A stretch of DNA of 64,000 bases from Annona cherimola. Taxonomy: Eukaryota > Streptophyta > Magnoliopsida > Magnoliales > Annonaceae. This document shows positions 19,147 to 31,700 of the stretch, piece after piece. Each line of letters opens with the position of its first letter. Positions within the stretch are counted from its first letter, which is position 1. Both the position numbers and the translations under genes were made by a program. The notes under the pieces were generated by a model. It was given only the letters and a program-made list of their open reading frames with translations. It made no database searches and had not been told where the DNA came from. The stretch is taken from the NCBI GenBank assembly GCA_030490835.1, contig CM059975.1, forward strand, positions 6,847,579 to 6,911,578, in the 5' to 3' direction.

Positions 19147-22100
19147 AAATGACGAGAGGAAGGCCTTGTCTCTTCTTCTTTGCATCTCTGCTCCTCTTTT
19201 CTCCTCCTCTTCCTCTCGTTCTGTGCCAGGAGCCGGTAGGGTATGGCTACAACCTTCGATCCGTCGCATACGGCCCATCCCACAAGTCGCTCACGGCATA
19301 CCTTACCCTCGTCAACGCCTCTTCTACGTATGGGCCAGATATTCCCAATCTCGTACTTGTAGCAAGGTCAGTACTGGACAGCTAGAGGATATATAGATAA
19401 GACCCAACATATACAAATTCATTGTTGCATATGCCTGCTGGATTATTATCACTAGCACACACTATACACCTTAATTTTTGTGCACTTTATGTTTTGCTGT
19501 GTATTTCATGGAAAACGGGGAGATGGGTCAATGATCAAGAAGATTGCTCGTCCCAATACGATTTTTTAAAAAAACATTTACATGTAAAATTCTTTGAAAG
19601 GAGAGCAGATATTATTTTTTTATGAAAAGAGATCGAATATTATTAAGGTTGAGATCATGTCGCCAGCACATATAAAGAACACAAAAAATTGTGACTTTGA
19701 GCCTATTCCACAAGCAAAAAGAGTAATTTATTAATTACTAAATAATTATAATTTTATTTTCTAGTCAACGAATTGTATTTTAAAGAGAATCTCTCCCATC
19801 AGGATTTTCTTTAGTTTCTGTGATTCTCTTTCTCATAAGAACTTTCTTTATTTTCTATAATTTAACCTTTATAAATTACATGTCTATTTATAGTTTTCCT
19901 CTATATGCAAGATCAGACCGTCTTAAGCAATATAATGCAGGGTCTGAGTTGGGTTAAATAAAAAAAAGAAAAAAAGAAAATCTAGTTAAAAAATAAATTG
20001 AGTATAGTTTAATTGTGTTGGTTTGTATCGAAAGCTGGGGCAATCCCGCTTCCCACCAATTCTCATCTCTGTTGCAATCATTGTCCTGGGACTGCACCGT
20101 TGAAACTTAAAAATACTTATTCTAAATAAGCTTAAAGTAAAAAATCGCATTAATGAAATTAGCTGCTGCACTGCAAAAATTTCACCGCAACTCACCCAAA
20201 ATTTCGTTCGGTTGTTTGTTATTTTCCATGCATCCGCAGCTTTGAGACAAATGACCGGTTGAGAGTCCGAATCACGGACGCGGACCACCAAAGATGGGAA
20301 GTCCCGCAGGACGTCATCCCCCGTCCGAGCAGCGCCCCTCCCCCTCCCACGCCGGAAAACCCCCTGTTGCTGCTGGAATCCAACCAGAACTCAACTGCCA
20401 ATCTTTCCATCCCCCAGTCCGACCTCATCCTCACCCTCCATTCCACGCCCCGGTTCGGATTCTCCGTGTCCCGGCGATCCACCGGCGATGTGCTCTTCGA
20501 CACCTCACCGAGGAACTTCAGCTCCGGTGCCGGACTCGTTTTCAAAGACCAGTACCTGCAGGCCACGTCGGCACTCCCCGCCGACCGGGCAAACCTCTAC
20601 GGTCTTGGCGAGCACACGAAGAAGACATTCCGGCTGGCCCGCGATCAGACGCTGACGCTCTGGAATGTAGACTTTGCCAGCTTATATATGGACCTGAACT
20701 TATATGGGTCCCACCCATTTTACATGGACGTCCGGTCACCGGCGGGCACTACGCACGGCGTGCTGCTGCTGAACAGCAACGGTATGGATGTTGTGTACAG
20801 CGGGTCGAGTATCAGCTATAAAGTGATAGGAGGGGTTTTGGATTTCTACTTCTTTGGTGGGCCATCTCCGGAATCTGTGACGGACCAGTACACGCAGCTC
20901 ATCGGACGCCCAACTCCAATGCCCTACTGGTCATTTGGTAAGAACTTAATCTTTTCAATTTTACCAATATATTTTTAATCAATCAAATCCATGAACAAAC
21001 AAATATAGGATATTGTTGTTTTTGGGGACCGAAGCCCTAATGCACCCGAGTGCATTTCACCTAATTTTTTTTATTTTTTTGAAATTTTTTTATACAATTG
21101 TTAATGTAAGTGTATTTAACATATATATCACTTTTTACCATTTTTAGATTTTGTAAATATTTTTTTTTTCATTCTTTAAAATAAGTGGCATTTTCGAAAT
21201 TTATGAATTACGAAAATGCCACTTATTTTAAAAAATAAAAAAACTATCTAAAAGTATCTGAAAACGGTAAAAATTGAGACACATGTTAAATACACTTAAA
21301 TTAACAGTTGTATAAAAAATTTTCAAAAAAATAAAAAATAGATTTTTGCACTCAGGTGCACCGAAGCTCAGTGCACCCGAGTACACTAGATCGAGGCTCA
21401 TTGTTTTTCTGGTGATTTGCAAATACACTCACCTTGATCATAATTTCAAATGCACCGATATAATTTTAAAATTATAAATTACCCCACATAGTTTAACCAT
21501 AATTGCAAATATACTGGCATTGTTACTGCACTGTCACGACATAGGAATATTTATAAGATATGCACACTATGTGAGTATATTTACAATTTCAAAAATTGAA
21601 TATATTTAGTTTTTATAAATATACCTATGTAGTTTGCAAACTTTTGTAAATATACTTACACTATGACGGTGTAGTAACACTGTCATAATGATATGAGTGT
21701 GTTTGCAATTATGATCAAACTATATTAGAGCAATTTGTAATATTTAAAAATTATATGGGTGTATTCGCAATTATGGTCAATCTAGATGGGTATATTTGCA
21801 AGTTACCCTTGTTTTTCCTAAAGATACCCACATCCTAATCCCAATATATCTAGGATGTATCTAAAAATTCCAAACATACTTCCTATGTTTACATTTACTC
21901 ATAAAAATATTCCTTTCATTTTGGGAAGTAACTTGGGTTGGGTCAACCCATTGGATACTATAAAATGTGCAGGTTGGTTTATCTTTTTATAAATATATAT
22001 CTAGTTCAATTCGGATATGGTAGATTCTACGGTGCGGGTACCTGTAACCGACCTGAGCTACTAAATATGTTTTATTAAATATCTTTTGTATTGGAAGATA

Positions 22101-25100
22101 TAAATGTGTTTTATAAATTATATTATCATCATCTTAATTATATATTTTTTAGGAAGATTTATAATAAAATTATTAATTTTCAAATATAATATAAAAACTA
22201 TTTTAAAGCACGGATTTGAAACCGAAATTGGAACTAATCCGAACTTTAAAAATAGGGTAAAGTGGATTTATAAGGAACTCAACCTAAAATAGGATAAAGT
22301 AAAAGTTTTTAAGAATAAGATAAGAATATGATCGACTCCGAATCGAATTTACCCGACCCAAATTACACCAATAATTCCACCACATATTGTTAGATAATTT
22401 AACAAGGTATGGTAAATGTTGGTTAAATTTTTATAAATACTCTAAACACCCTTGGCAAATTAGGGCTCCTTTGTAATTAGGGTAGCTGAATTATAATATT
22501 CAACTATGTCATTCTAACTGTAAGGGTGATTTGGAAAGTGATAAAATTTTTGGACGAAAAATTTTTAGATTTGTAAAAAATGATATGATATGATATGAAT
22601 AATAATGAGTAAAAGAGTAAAGTTAAAATAGATAGGTTAATTGTGTAAATAGTTGTATATAAATCATTGAAGTGCAGTATAGTTGTACGAAAAATGTAAA
22701 AAAATATTAAAATAGGATAATTGTAACGAGTGAAAGTTTCAGATTAAAAAATTTTAGTTTAAAAAGTTTTGTGGTAAATAAACATACCCTAATTTTGATA
22801 CTCTATTGGTTATTTCGGATATTAATTAATGGTGTTTGCTCGTGTCTATACATAATGCGACTTTATTTGTAAATTTGGGATTTTTTAAAACTTTATTTGT
22901 ATATTTGTTATTAGTGTCAAAAGCAGTGGATAAACTTTTAAAAAGTTCTCAACTTAAATTAATATGATATGATATGATATGGGTAATGATGAGGTATAAA
23001 GATAATAAAGTTAAAATATATAGATTGGTTGTTTGGTGTATGTGAAAATGATTGAAAAATATGATAGTTTGTATAACAAAATGTGAAGAAATAATTAAAA
23101 AATAAGTAATTATGGAGAGTAAAAGTTCTTTACTATAAAGTTTCATGCACATCTAAACACACCCTTAATATTGATATTTAGGGTCGGTTTATCCTTTTGA
23201 CAAAATTTTCGAAAGAAAAATTTCTTTGTAAACCTTTTTTAAGTGGGGAAGGTGACATGAAATAATAGAAATAATTAAGATGAGTAAAAAAATTAAGTTA
23301 AAATAAATAGAATAGTCGTATCAGTTGTTGCATATAAATACTTGAAAAATGAGGTAGTAATACAGAAAGACGTGAAAAAATGATTAATAAATATAAGAGT
23401 TGTGAAGAACGAAAAGTTTTAAATTGCAAAGTTTTAATTTATAAGTATTTATGGTTACAAAACATATCCTCAAAAAAATTATTGTGATCTACTTATGCAT
23501 TTTTTATGCAACTTTCATGTAGGCTTCCACCAATGTAGATACGGGTACAAGAATGTGTCGGACCTAGAAGGGGTTGTTGCTGGATACGCGAAGGCCCACA
23601 TTCCACTAGAAGTGATGTGGACGGACATCGATTACATGGACGCCTTCAAAGATTTCACGCTGGATCCCATCAACTTCCCAAAGGATCAGTTGAAGAACTT
23701 AGTCGAACAGCTACACAGAAATGGTCAGAAATACGTTGTCATCATAGACCCAGGTAAAATGGATTGAACGATTCGAATCATATGAACTTACCCAAGACGT
23801 AATTCCTGAATTGAATTTTTGAGATTATTGTTTGTTGCAGGCATCAGCGTGAATGATTCATACGCCACCTACCAGCGCGGGATGGAGGCCGACGTCTTCA
23901 TAAAAAGAGATGGGAAGCCCTACCAGGGCGTTGTTTGGCCGGGTCCGACTTACTTCCCTGATTTTTTAAACCCTGCTGCGATTGATTACTGGGCCAACGA
24001 GATTGAGCTATTTCGGAAGATCATCCCGGTAGATGGCCTCTGGATTGACATGAACGAGATCTCCAACTTCATCTCCTCCCCCCCAACTCCCAACTCCAAG
24101 CTCGATGACCCTCCTTATAAGATCAACAACTCCGGAAACCATCGGCCCATCAACGAAAGAACCGTCCCGGCGACCTCGCTCCACTTCGGGAATGTGACGG
24201 AGTACGACGCCCACAACCTGTACGGGTTGTTGGAGGCCAGAGCGACGAACAGGGCACTTGTGAAGGTCACTGGGAAGCGGCCGTTTGTTCTCAGCCGATC
24301 CACCTTCGTGGGGTCCGGCAAGTACACGGCGCATTGGACGGGGGACAATGCAGCGACGTGGGATGACCTCGCTTACTCGATTCCGGCTGTGCTCAGCTCT
24401 GGGCTTTCTGGGATTCCCATGGTCGGAGCAGACATCTGCGGCTTCGATGGAGATACAAATGAAGAGCTCTGTCGACGTTGGATCCAGGTATGTGCGTACG
24501 AGCTCAGCTCTCAATTGGGTTTTTCTCGAGCTGGAACAATAACAGGATTATCGATGTTGTCTGCAGTTGGGCGCTTTCTATCCTTTCGCGAGGGACCATT
24601 CGAATAAGAACTCGGCTCGGCAGGAGCTCTATCTCTGGGAATCGGTGGCTGATTCAGCCAGGAAGGTGCTTGGGCTGCGGTATCGATTGCTTCCGTACTT
24701 CTACACGCTCATGTATGAAGCTCACGTCCGGGGGACTCCCATCGCTCGGCCCTTGTTCTTCTCCTTCCCTGAGGATGCGCAGACGTACAACATCAGCTCC
24801 CAGTTCTTGATAGGGAAAGGGCTAATGATCTCGCCTGTCTTAACAGAAGGAGCTACCTCGATCAGCGCCTACTTCCCCGCCGGGAATTGGTTCAACCTCT
24901 TCAACCTCTCGCAGGCGGTGAGCGCCCCCTCGGGCAAGACCGTTGTTCTCTTCGCTCCCTCGGACGTCATAAACGTGCACTTACGAGGCGGGAGCATCGT
25001 GGCAATGCAAGGCGAAGCAATGACGACAGCGGCGGCACGGCAGAGTGAGTTCCAGCTGCTGGTGGCGCTAGATGAAAGAGGGACGGCGTCAGGGGAAGTG

Positions 25101-25445
25101 TTTGTAGATGATGGGGAGGAGGTGGAGATGGGAGCGGAAGGGGGGAAGTGGAGCCTGGTGAATTTCACGGCGGGGGTAGAAGGGAACGTGGTGAAGGTGA
25201 GATCTACGGTGGTGAACAAGCAATTCGTGGCCGGTACCAAGTGGAAGATCACTAAGGTGGTTTTTGTTGGATTGGAAAGGAAAGCTGGGTTGTTTAAGAG
25301 GTTTTCTACCACCACTGGTGCAGTGTCAGATCCTTCTTCGGGAGTAAGAGTGAGTGAGGATGGGGATGGGGATTTTGCGGTTGCGGAGCTGACCGATCTG
25401 TCGTTGCTGCTTTCTGAGGAGTTTGAAGTGAAGATTCAGCGATAG
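19143..25445 (+). CDS. AGLU: Secreted alpha-glucosidase, GH31 family (copy 1)
   Basis: Five exons join in frame with GT-AG borders: 19143-19366, 20240-20937, 23523-23753, 23841-24487 and 24567-25445, giving 892 residues, the usual length for plant GH31 alpha-glucosidases. The enzyme releases glucose from the non-reducing end of maltose and related alpha-glucans. The N-terminus is a signal peptide: basic MKMTRGRP, a hydrophobic run, and a cut near LCQ. N-terminal beta-sandwich: exon 2. Catalytic barrel: exons 3-5, with the nucleophile in GLWIDMNE (Asp454) and the acid/base in HWTGDN (Asp553). GADICGF and [15 protein letters not shown] are also conserved, and C-terminal beta domains follow. Several N-x-S/T sites fit an apoplastic or vacuolar glycoprotein. 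Intron 2 is 2.6 kb because of repeat insertions, against 0.6 kb in copy 2. No damage is visible. Confidence 0.96.
21027..21395. repeat. Foldback MITE (family C) in alpha-glucosidase 1 intron 2
   Basis: A nearly perfect inverted repeat with arms of about 150 bp and a very short loop near 21205. The inner arms are AAAATAAGTGGCATTTTCG / CGAAAATGCCACTTATTTT. The outer arms include GCACCCGAGTGCA on the left and TGCACTCAGGTGC on the right. It is absent from intron 2 of gene 2, so it arrived after the duplication or was lost there. RNA from it would form a long hairpin. Confidence 0.75.
21414..21809. repeat. Foldback element (family B) in alpha-glucosidase 1 intron 2
   Basis: An inverted-repeat segment starting GATTTGCAAATACACTCAC and ending GGGTATATTTGCAAGTTACC. 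Inside, the motif ATATTTGCAA or its complement recurs at about 60-90 bp intervals. A related copy lies at 44971-45283. Not present in the gene 2 intron. Confidence 0.6.
22524..22789. mobile_element. Family A MITE in alpha-glucosidase 1 intron 2
   Basis: A 266-bp element starting GGGTGATTTGG and ending AATAAACATACCC, flanked by TAA (22521-22523 and 22790-22792). The interior has AAAGTTAAAATAGATAGGTT and AATTGTAACGAGTGAAAG, the family A signature on the opposite strand to the 2913 copy. Confidence 0.75.
22936..23164. mobile_element. Partial family A MITE in alpha-glucosidase 1 intron 2
   Basis: Contains GGGTAATGATGAGGTATAAA, AAAGTTAAAATATATAGATT and AATTATGGAGAGTAAAAG, and ends ATCTAAACACACCC followed by TTAA. 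The left end is degraded. Confidence 0.6.
23181..23473. mobile_element. Degenerate family A MITE in alpha-glucosidase 1 intron 2
   Basis: Starts GGGTCGGTTTATCC and ends GGTTACAAAACATATCC; the interior has AAGTTAAAATAAATAGAATA and GAGTTGTGAAGAACGAAAAG. It lies 50 bp before the exon 3 acceptor. It is the third consecutive copy in this intron. Confidence 0.55.
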
Positions 25446-28264
25446 AGAAGAAGTTTTCAGGGTGAGAGAGAGGCTCTGTCTTCCAGCCATATGAATGCTG
25501 CAGGTGTGCGACCACTAGATGTTTGTGTTGATGATAGTGGTTGGATTGTCAATGGCGAAGGTGGTTAAGTTTTAGAACGTGCGGTTCTAATAAATCATGA
25601 TCTCATCCGTTCATATTTCTGTATTCCATGATCTGACGGAAAATATCTGATGATTACGACTTTGCAAGTTCCGTCACTGCCCAGTATAATTTTTTTAAAA
25701 AATGAAGTATAAAGATAATATGATCAAAAGTAAATAATGAAAAAAAAATTATTTATTCAGTATAATTTAATATAAAATAAAGTCACACATTTATATAATT
25801 AGGTTACATTGAAGTGGTTTTATGCAATATTATCCATTAATTTTTCCTACCTGATTGGTAGATGTGAAATGCATTTTATCAATTATACTTAGTATCATTA
25901 TCAAAGATGTTCATGGCTAGTTATTTAAAAAAAAATGCATGGTCACATTTACTTCAAAATATTAAATTCATACCTAAATTAGTAAAATGCCAAAATCCCT
26001 TCACATATGCATTAGAAGGTGAAAATATTTTATTGAGTAATTTATTCATGTAATAATAATATTTTAGACATTTTAGATATTAAAAACAAAGCTTTAAAGA
26101 TGATTTTTAATATTAAATAATTTTATTATATTAATTTTACACATTTGTAGACGTGGTCACGTACAATAATAATAGACAAATAATAGGATTTTTATAATAA
26201 TATAAATAATTCTAAAAGATAAAATGGACCTCTCGTTGCGAAAAAAATGGAGGAAGTTACGTAGAAGCAGGGGTCATGCAATAATAAAAGTAATCTGCAC
26301 TTGTTTCTGTTTCTCTGTGTAAAACAAAAAGTTCCCAATTGAACCGAATTGGGCAGGTATAAAGATTAATCTTCCTCGATTGGATGAACAACCTAAGACA
26401 TGTTTGCAAATTGGGGCCGGGCTGGACACTTTGAAAGTCAATCCATCCAAAGCTCACAAAATAAGTTCTCAACTGTAATGCCTTTGGACTGCAGTTCTCA
26501 GCAACTGCATGTACACGTGCTACTGCAAAACTAGTTCAATGAGTATGAGAACTCGGGCATGGGCAAGCACTAAACACGAGCCCACACTCATAGACCTCAA
26601 AATAAACAAATCTCGACTGTGCATTGCTTCGAAAAATGAAAATGCAGGAACAATAGGGGGTCCTCGACCTGGAATGTTTATCATTCTCAAGTAGAGTTCG
26701 AAGGAGTGACACATGTGCTATTTGAGGAGAGACATTCTAGATAGATATGGCGGCATGTGAAATTTTAGTTTTACAGTCAAGATAAGATGATGATCCTGAA
26801 ATGAATCTTTCATTTTTCGAAAAATATTTTTCTCATTCTCAAAGAATAGTCTATTTTTTTCATTTTCAATACAACTTTTTCCAATCTTAATATATATTTT
26901 TTATTCTCAATATACTTCATCTCATCCTTATTTTCATCACATTCCCGATATACTTACATAGTTACATTGAATTAAGCAGGATCAACCTTCGGTATGATGT
27001 TAATAACATTGCAATATAGTTTTAAATTTTAATTGGCTTTTAATGTTATTCTTTTGAAAGATTTGAATTACAGGCAACATATTCGTGTTGTGATGAGCAC
27101 TGTATTCTCAAACCTCACACTACACAAAGATTAGCTCACGTAATGTCATTTAATATAACAAATGTTTTTTTTTATTAAGTCACCTACTTTGGATGACATA
27201 TTATTTAATAGAGGGGTATTCTAAGAGAGGATAACTAAACTACTAACTCTACCTAATTTGAAACCCTAAACCTCTGCATCCTATGCACACTTACGTCCAA
27301 ATAGCTATGTTTTTTGTATATTTGTATATAGCTGCATATGTATATTTGACAACAAGTATACAAATATTTTAGAATTGTGTCACTTACGCAAATACTACAA
27401 CCATTATATTTGACTATAAATGATAACATAATTTTTGTTGCAAAAAGCAATAAATAGCTGCATTTTATACTAAATACAGTTAAACCTAAATTTGGCCATA
27501 AAAAGGTAGCTACATTTACATTTTTTTTTGTTATAGTGATTATTATAATGTGTCTAATATAAATATTGTCTTAAAATTACCATCTAGTTTAACTTTAACA
27601 AGAAGAAAGTATAACATAAAAACAATATATATAAAGAACTTATCCAGTGCAGATAAATTGCATTATAATTACGATGTAGTTTACTATAAAATAAGCCTTA
27701 CATGTGTTAAAATATAATAATATTTTATATAATCATTTATCTATATAAAAAAATATATTCTTGATAATTTAGATGTTAAAAATATAACTTTAATATTAAT
27801 ATTCATATCAAAATATTTTATTATATTAATTTTGTACTGTTTTAAGTTGGAGCCTATACATGTGTTTGATTTGGATAAAAATTAGTATCTAACTGAAGTA
27901 AATAATTATAAATACAACAAGTAAGGTAGATGTTAATTTCATGATCACATCATGCCCATTTGTAGTGAACTGCACCGTAATTATGATATAATCGGCCAGC
28001 ACTTAATTATTTTCTATGAATATTTGTGTTCATCAGGATTTTACACCGTTGCCGTACGCAAACCTTCAATAAACAAATAAAAAAGCAGTGTCCAATGTGC
28101 AATAATGCACCGGCTTTAATTTTTCGAATCGTCAGCCGCCGGGATCTGCACGAAATCGAATGGTATGGATTAAGAGATACGCCCCAAGAAGGTGGCTCAT
28201 AAAAGAAATGGTCCGTGCACATGCGTCGGTAGCCTTAGCCATTAGTGCTCTTAATTAACGTTTA
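25446..28264. other. Spacer between the alpha-glucosidase genes
   Basis: Up to about 26775 this is the 3' part of duplication unit 1. The remaining 1.5 kb is AT-rich with no supportable gene. It includes a copy (about 27700-27850) of an AT-rich repeat ending TTATATTAATTTTGTAC, also seen at 26020-26160, 33720-33870, 42760-42870 and 43130-43210 (family D). Confidence 0.5.
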
Positions 28265-28665
28265 TGCATTAACAGCATCTTATTTATAATCTTCTTATCT
28301 ACGCCTCCCTCTCATCACTATCGTAATTACTTTTATTCCGAAAACGGTACCCACTCAACAAGCCATCGAATCCGTACTTCCAAAAAACGCTGGGCTAATG
28401 AGTCCTTGATCGGTGTAGCGATAACGTGGGTCATCGCTCATGTACGGTATTAATTGGTACGAAGCTATGGATGTATCTGAACCGTTCATATTCTAAAATG
28501 TTAACATTCTCTTGCTGTTGATTGCAGCTCGTCAATAATAGAAAATGGGCTGTGCCATGTTGGAGAGATGCAAGTAATAAAAGCATGTGATGTGGCCACA
28601 CGTATGTGGTCCTCAATGTTTGGTCGGTATGACATCGTGGACCGAGACATGCATCGATGAAAGGC

Positions 28666-28672
28666 CTATAAG
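28666..28672 (+). promoter_or_regulatory. Candidate TATA box of alpha-glucosidase gene 2
   Basis: AAGGCCTATAAGAGACCAG, 67 bp before the ATG. Transcription would start near 28697, which would leave the upstream ATG at 28684 out of the mRNA. The aligned site in gene 1 has CAATAAG in place of CTATAAG. Confidence 0.5.
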
Positions 28673-28732
28673 AGACCAGAGGGATGGGTTTCTTTCGTAT
28701 ATTCTCGTATTGCCGGCCAAGCCTGGTACACA

Positions 28733-31700
28733 ATGAAAATGATGAGAGAAGGGCCTTATCTGTGCTTCTTCTTCTTCTTCTTGGCATCTCTGCTACTCTT
28801 TTCTCCTCCTCCTCCTCTCGTTCTGTGCCAGGAGCCGGTTGGGTATGGCTACAACCTTCGATCCGTCGCGGATGACCCATCCCACAAGTCGCTCACGGCA
28901 CACCTCACCCTCATCAACGCCTCTTCTACGTATGGGCCAGATATTCCCAATCTCGTACTTGTAGCAAGGTTAGTATTGGACAGCTAGTGGGTAGATAGAT
29001 GAGTTCATAGATAGACCCAACATGCACAAATTTCCTTGTTGCATTATTATCCCTAGCACGCACTCTACACAATGGTTTTTGTTGTGTTTGCCGTGTATTT
29101 CATGGAAAATGGGGATATGGTTCAATGATCTGGACGATCGCTCGTCCGATCAATTGCAGTAGAAAGAAGACTTAATGGTCTGGGTCGGTGAATCTCCACC
29201 GATAAAAGTGCAATCCACCAAGTCAATTTTCTCTGGAGATCATCCAGTTCCTTTTCGGATCAGGTCTCGGTGATTAAACAATTAGGTCCATTTTTAAACA
29301 ATTAAGTTCTTTTTTAATTTCTTTTGACCGACAGCATGCTGTGGTCCTTTTTCGTGATTAAGAGGTTATTCAATATTTTTAAATTGTTACAATCTTAATA
29401 CAACTCTTTACATTTAGCTTCCAAATATATATCATTACATCTCTGTCTAATTGTTGAATCCTATTTAACCTTTTTGAATCCTGTGCAAACATTCCCAGGC
29501 CATCTCTGGGATCTACATTGAATGGGCTTGATGTAAATTAGATATGATGGAGGGTAGATGGACCGTTATACTCTCAGCCGCCTAATTGTACATGTCAGGC
29601 AATCATGAAGTACCCGAATCCCATCCAAGCTCAACATATTAGAAAAATGTCTGAGTTGTGTTAAAGAAAAAAAAAATCTAGTTAAAAAATAAATTGAGTT
29701 TAGTTTAATTGTGTTGGTTTGTGTCGACATCTGGGGCAATCCCGCTTCCCACCAATTCTTATCTCCCATATAATCATTTTCCTGGTATTGTACTGTTGAA
29801 AATACTTATTCTCAATAAGCTTAAATTGAACAATCGCATTAATGAAATTAGCTGCTGCACTGCTAAAATTTAATCGCAACTCACCCAAAATTTTGTTCGG
29901 TTATTTGTTATTTTCCACGCATCCGCAGCTTTGAGACGAATGACCGGTTGAGAGTCCGAATCACCGACGCGGACCACCAAAGATGGGAAGTCCCGCAGGA
30001 CGTCATCTCCCGTCCGAGCAGCGTCCCTCTCCCTCCCACGCCGGAAAACCGCCTCTTGCTGCTGGAATCCAACCAGAACTCAACCGCTAACCTTTCCATC
30101 CCCCAATCCGACCTCATCCTTACCCTCCATTCCACGCCCCAGTTCGGATTCTCCGTGTCCCGGCGATCCACCGGCGATGTGCTCTTCGACACCTCACCGG
30201 GGAACTTCAGCTCCGGCACCGGACTCGTTTTCAAAAATCAGTACCTGCAAGCCACGTCGGCGCTCCCCGCCGACCGGGCAAACCTCTACGGTATCGGCGA
30301 GCACACAAAGAAGACGTTCCGGCTGGCCCACGATCAGACGCTGACGCTCTGGAATTCAGACATCGGCAGCTTTAATTTGGATCTGAACTTATATGGGTCC
30401 CACCCATTTTACATGGACGTCCGTTCGCCGGCGGGCACAACGCACGGCGTGCTGCTGCTGAACAGCAACGGCATGGATGTTGTGTACAGCGGGTCGAGTA
30501 TCAGCTATAAAGCGATAGGAGGGGTGTTGGATTTCTACTTCTTCGGCGGGCCATCTCCGGAATCTGTGATGGATCAGTACACGCAGCTCATCGGACGACC
30601 CACTCCGATGCCCTACTGGTCATTTGGTAAGCACTTAAATCTTTTTAATTTTACAAATACATTTTTAATCAATTAAATCCATAAACAAACAAATGTATGA
30701 TATGGTATATTAGTATATTGTTTTCCCAAATATACCTGTACTATAATCTCAATATGTCGGCTATGTGTTCAAAAATCTCAAATATATTTACTATATTTGC
30801 ATTGAATTTCAAAAAGAACATTCTTTCAATGGTCTAGTTAAATGTTGATTAAATTTTTATAAATGCCCAAAACATATGTAGTATAAAATAATAAAATATA
30901 AAATGAGACGGAAGGAGAATAAGATTAGAAATCTCTTAGCTTAGAACACTTCTGTGATTAGGGTAGTTGAGTTATGATGTTCAGTTCTTCTAATGTAAAG
31001 TTCAAATTTAACGGGTATCTTGATTATTTCATATATTAATTAATGGTGTTTGCTCATGTCTCACAGAATGAGCCTTTTTAAAATTAAATAAATATATAAT
31101 ATTTGAAATCTTCAAACATTCAATAGTATATTTGAGATTAGTGTTAAAAGTAGTGGGTAAATTTAAGAAAAGCTCTTAATTTAATATTGGTATTGAAAGA
31201 AAATATTGTGATCTACTTATGCATGATTTATGCAAACTACTTGTAGGTTTCCACCAATGTAGATACGGGTACAAAAATGTTTCGGACCTGGAAGGGGTCG
31301 TGGCTGGATACGCGAATGCCCGCATTCCACTAGAAGTGATGTGGACGGACATCGATTACATGGACGCCTACAAGGATTTCACACTGGATCCCGTCAACTT
31401 CCCGGAGGATCAGTTGAAGAAATTAGTCGAACAGCTGCACAGAAATGGTCAGAAATACGTTGTCATCATAGACCCAGGTAAAATGAATTGAATGATTCGA
31501 ATAACATGCACTCGCCCAAGGTGTAATTCCTGAATTGAATTGAACTCAGTTTGCGTGGATTTTTTGCTGCAGGCATCAGCGTGAATGATTCATACGCCAC
31601 TTACCAGCGCGGGATGCAGGCCGACATCTTCGTAAAAAGAGATGGGAAGCCTTACCAGGGCGTTGTTTGGCCGGGTTCAACTTACTTCCCTGATTTTCTA

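Larger units (their letters stand above)
18035..26775 (+). repeat. Tandem duplication, unit 1 (contains alpha-glucosidase gene 1)
   Basis: Similarity to unit 2 (28265-34173) starts in the upstream region (TTATTTATAATCTTCTTGTC at about 18048, matching about 28280). It continues through all exons, and extends past the gene to GAGGAGAGACATTCTAGA near 26730, matching about 34130. Unit 1 is about 2.8 kb longer, mainly because its intron 2 and upstream region gained inserts. Both genes keep the same orientation. Confidence 0.8.

Noticed and set aside
24008..24514. Minus-strand ORF of 168 codons (and the partner at 31698-32246)
   Set aside because: Antisense to alpha-glucosidase exon 4. Both copies have it only because the exons are homologous.
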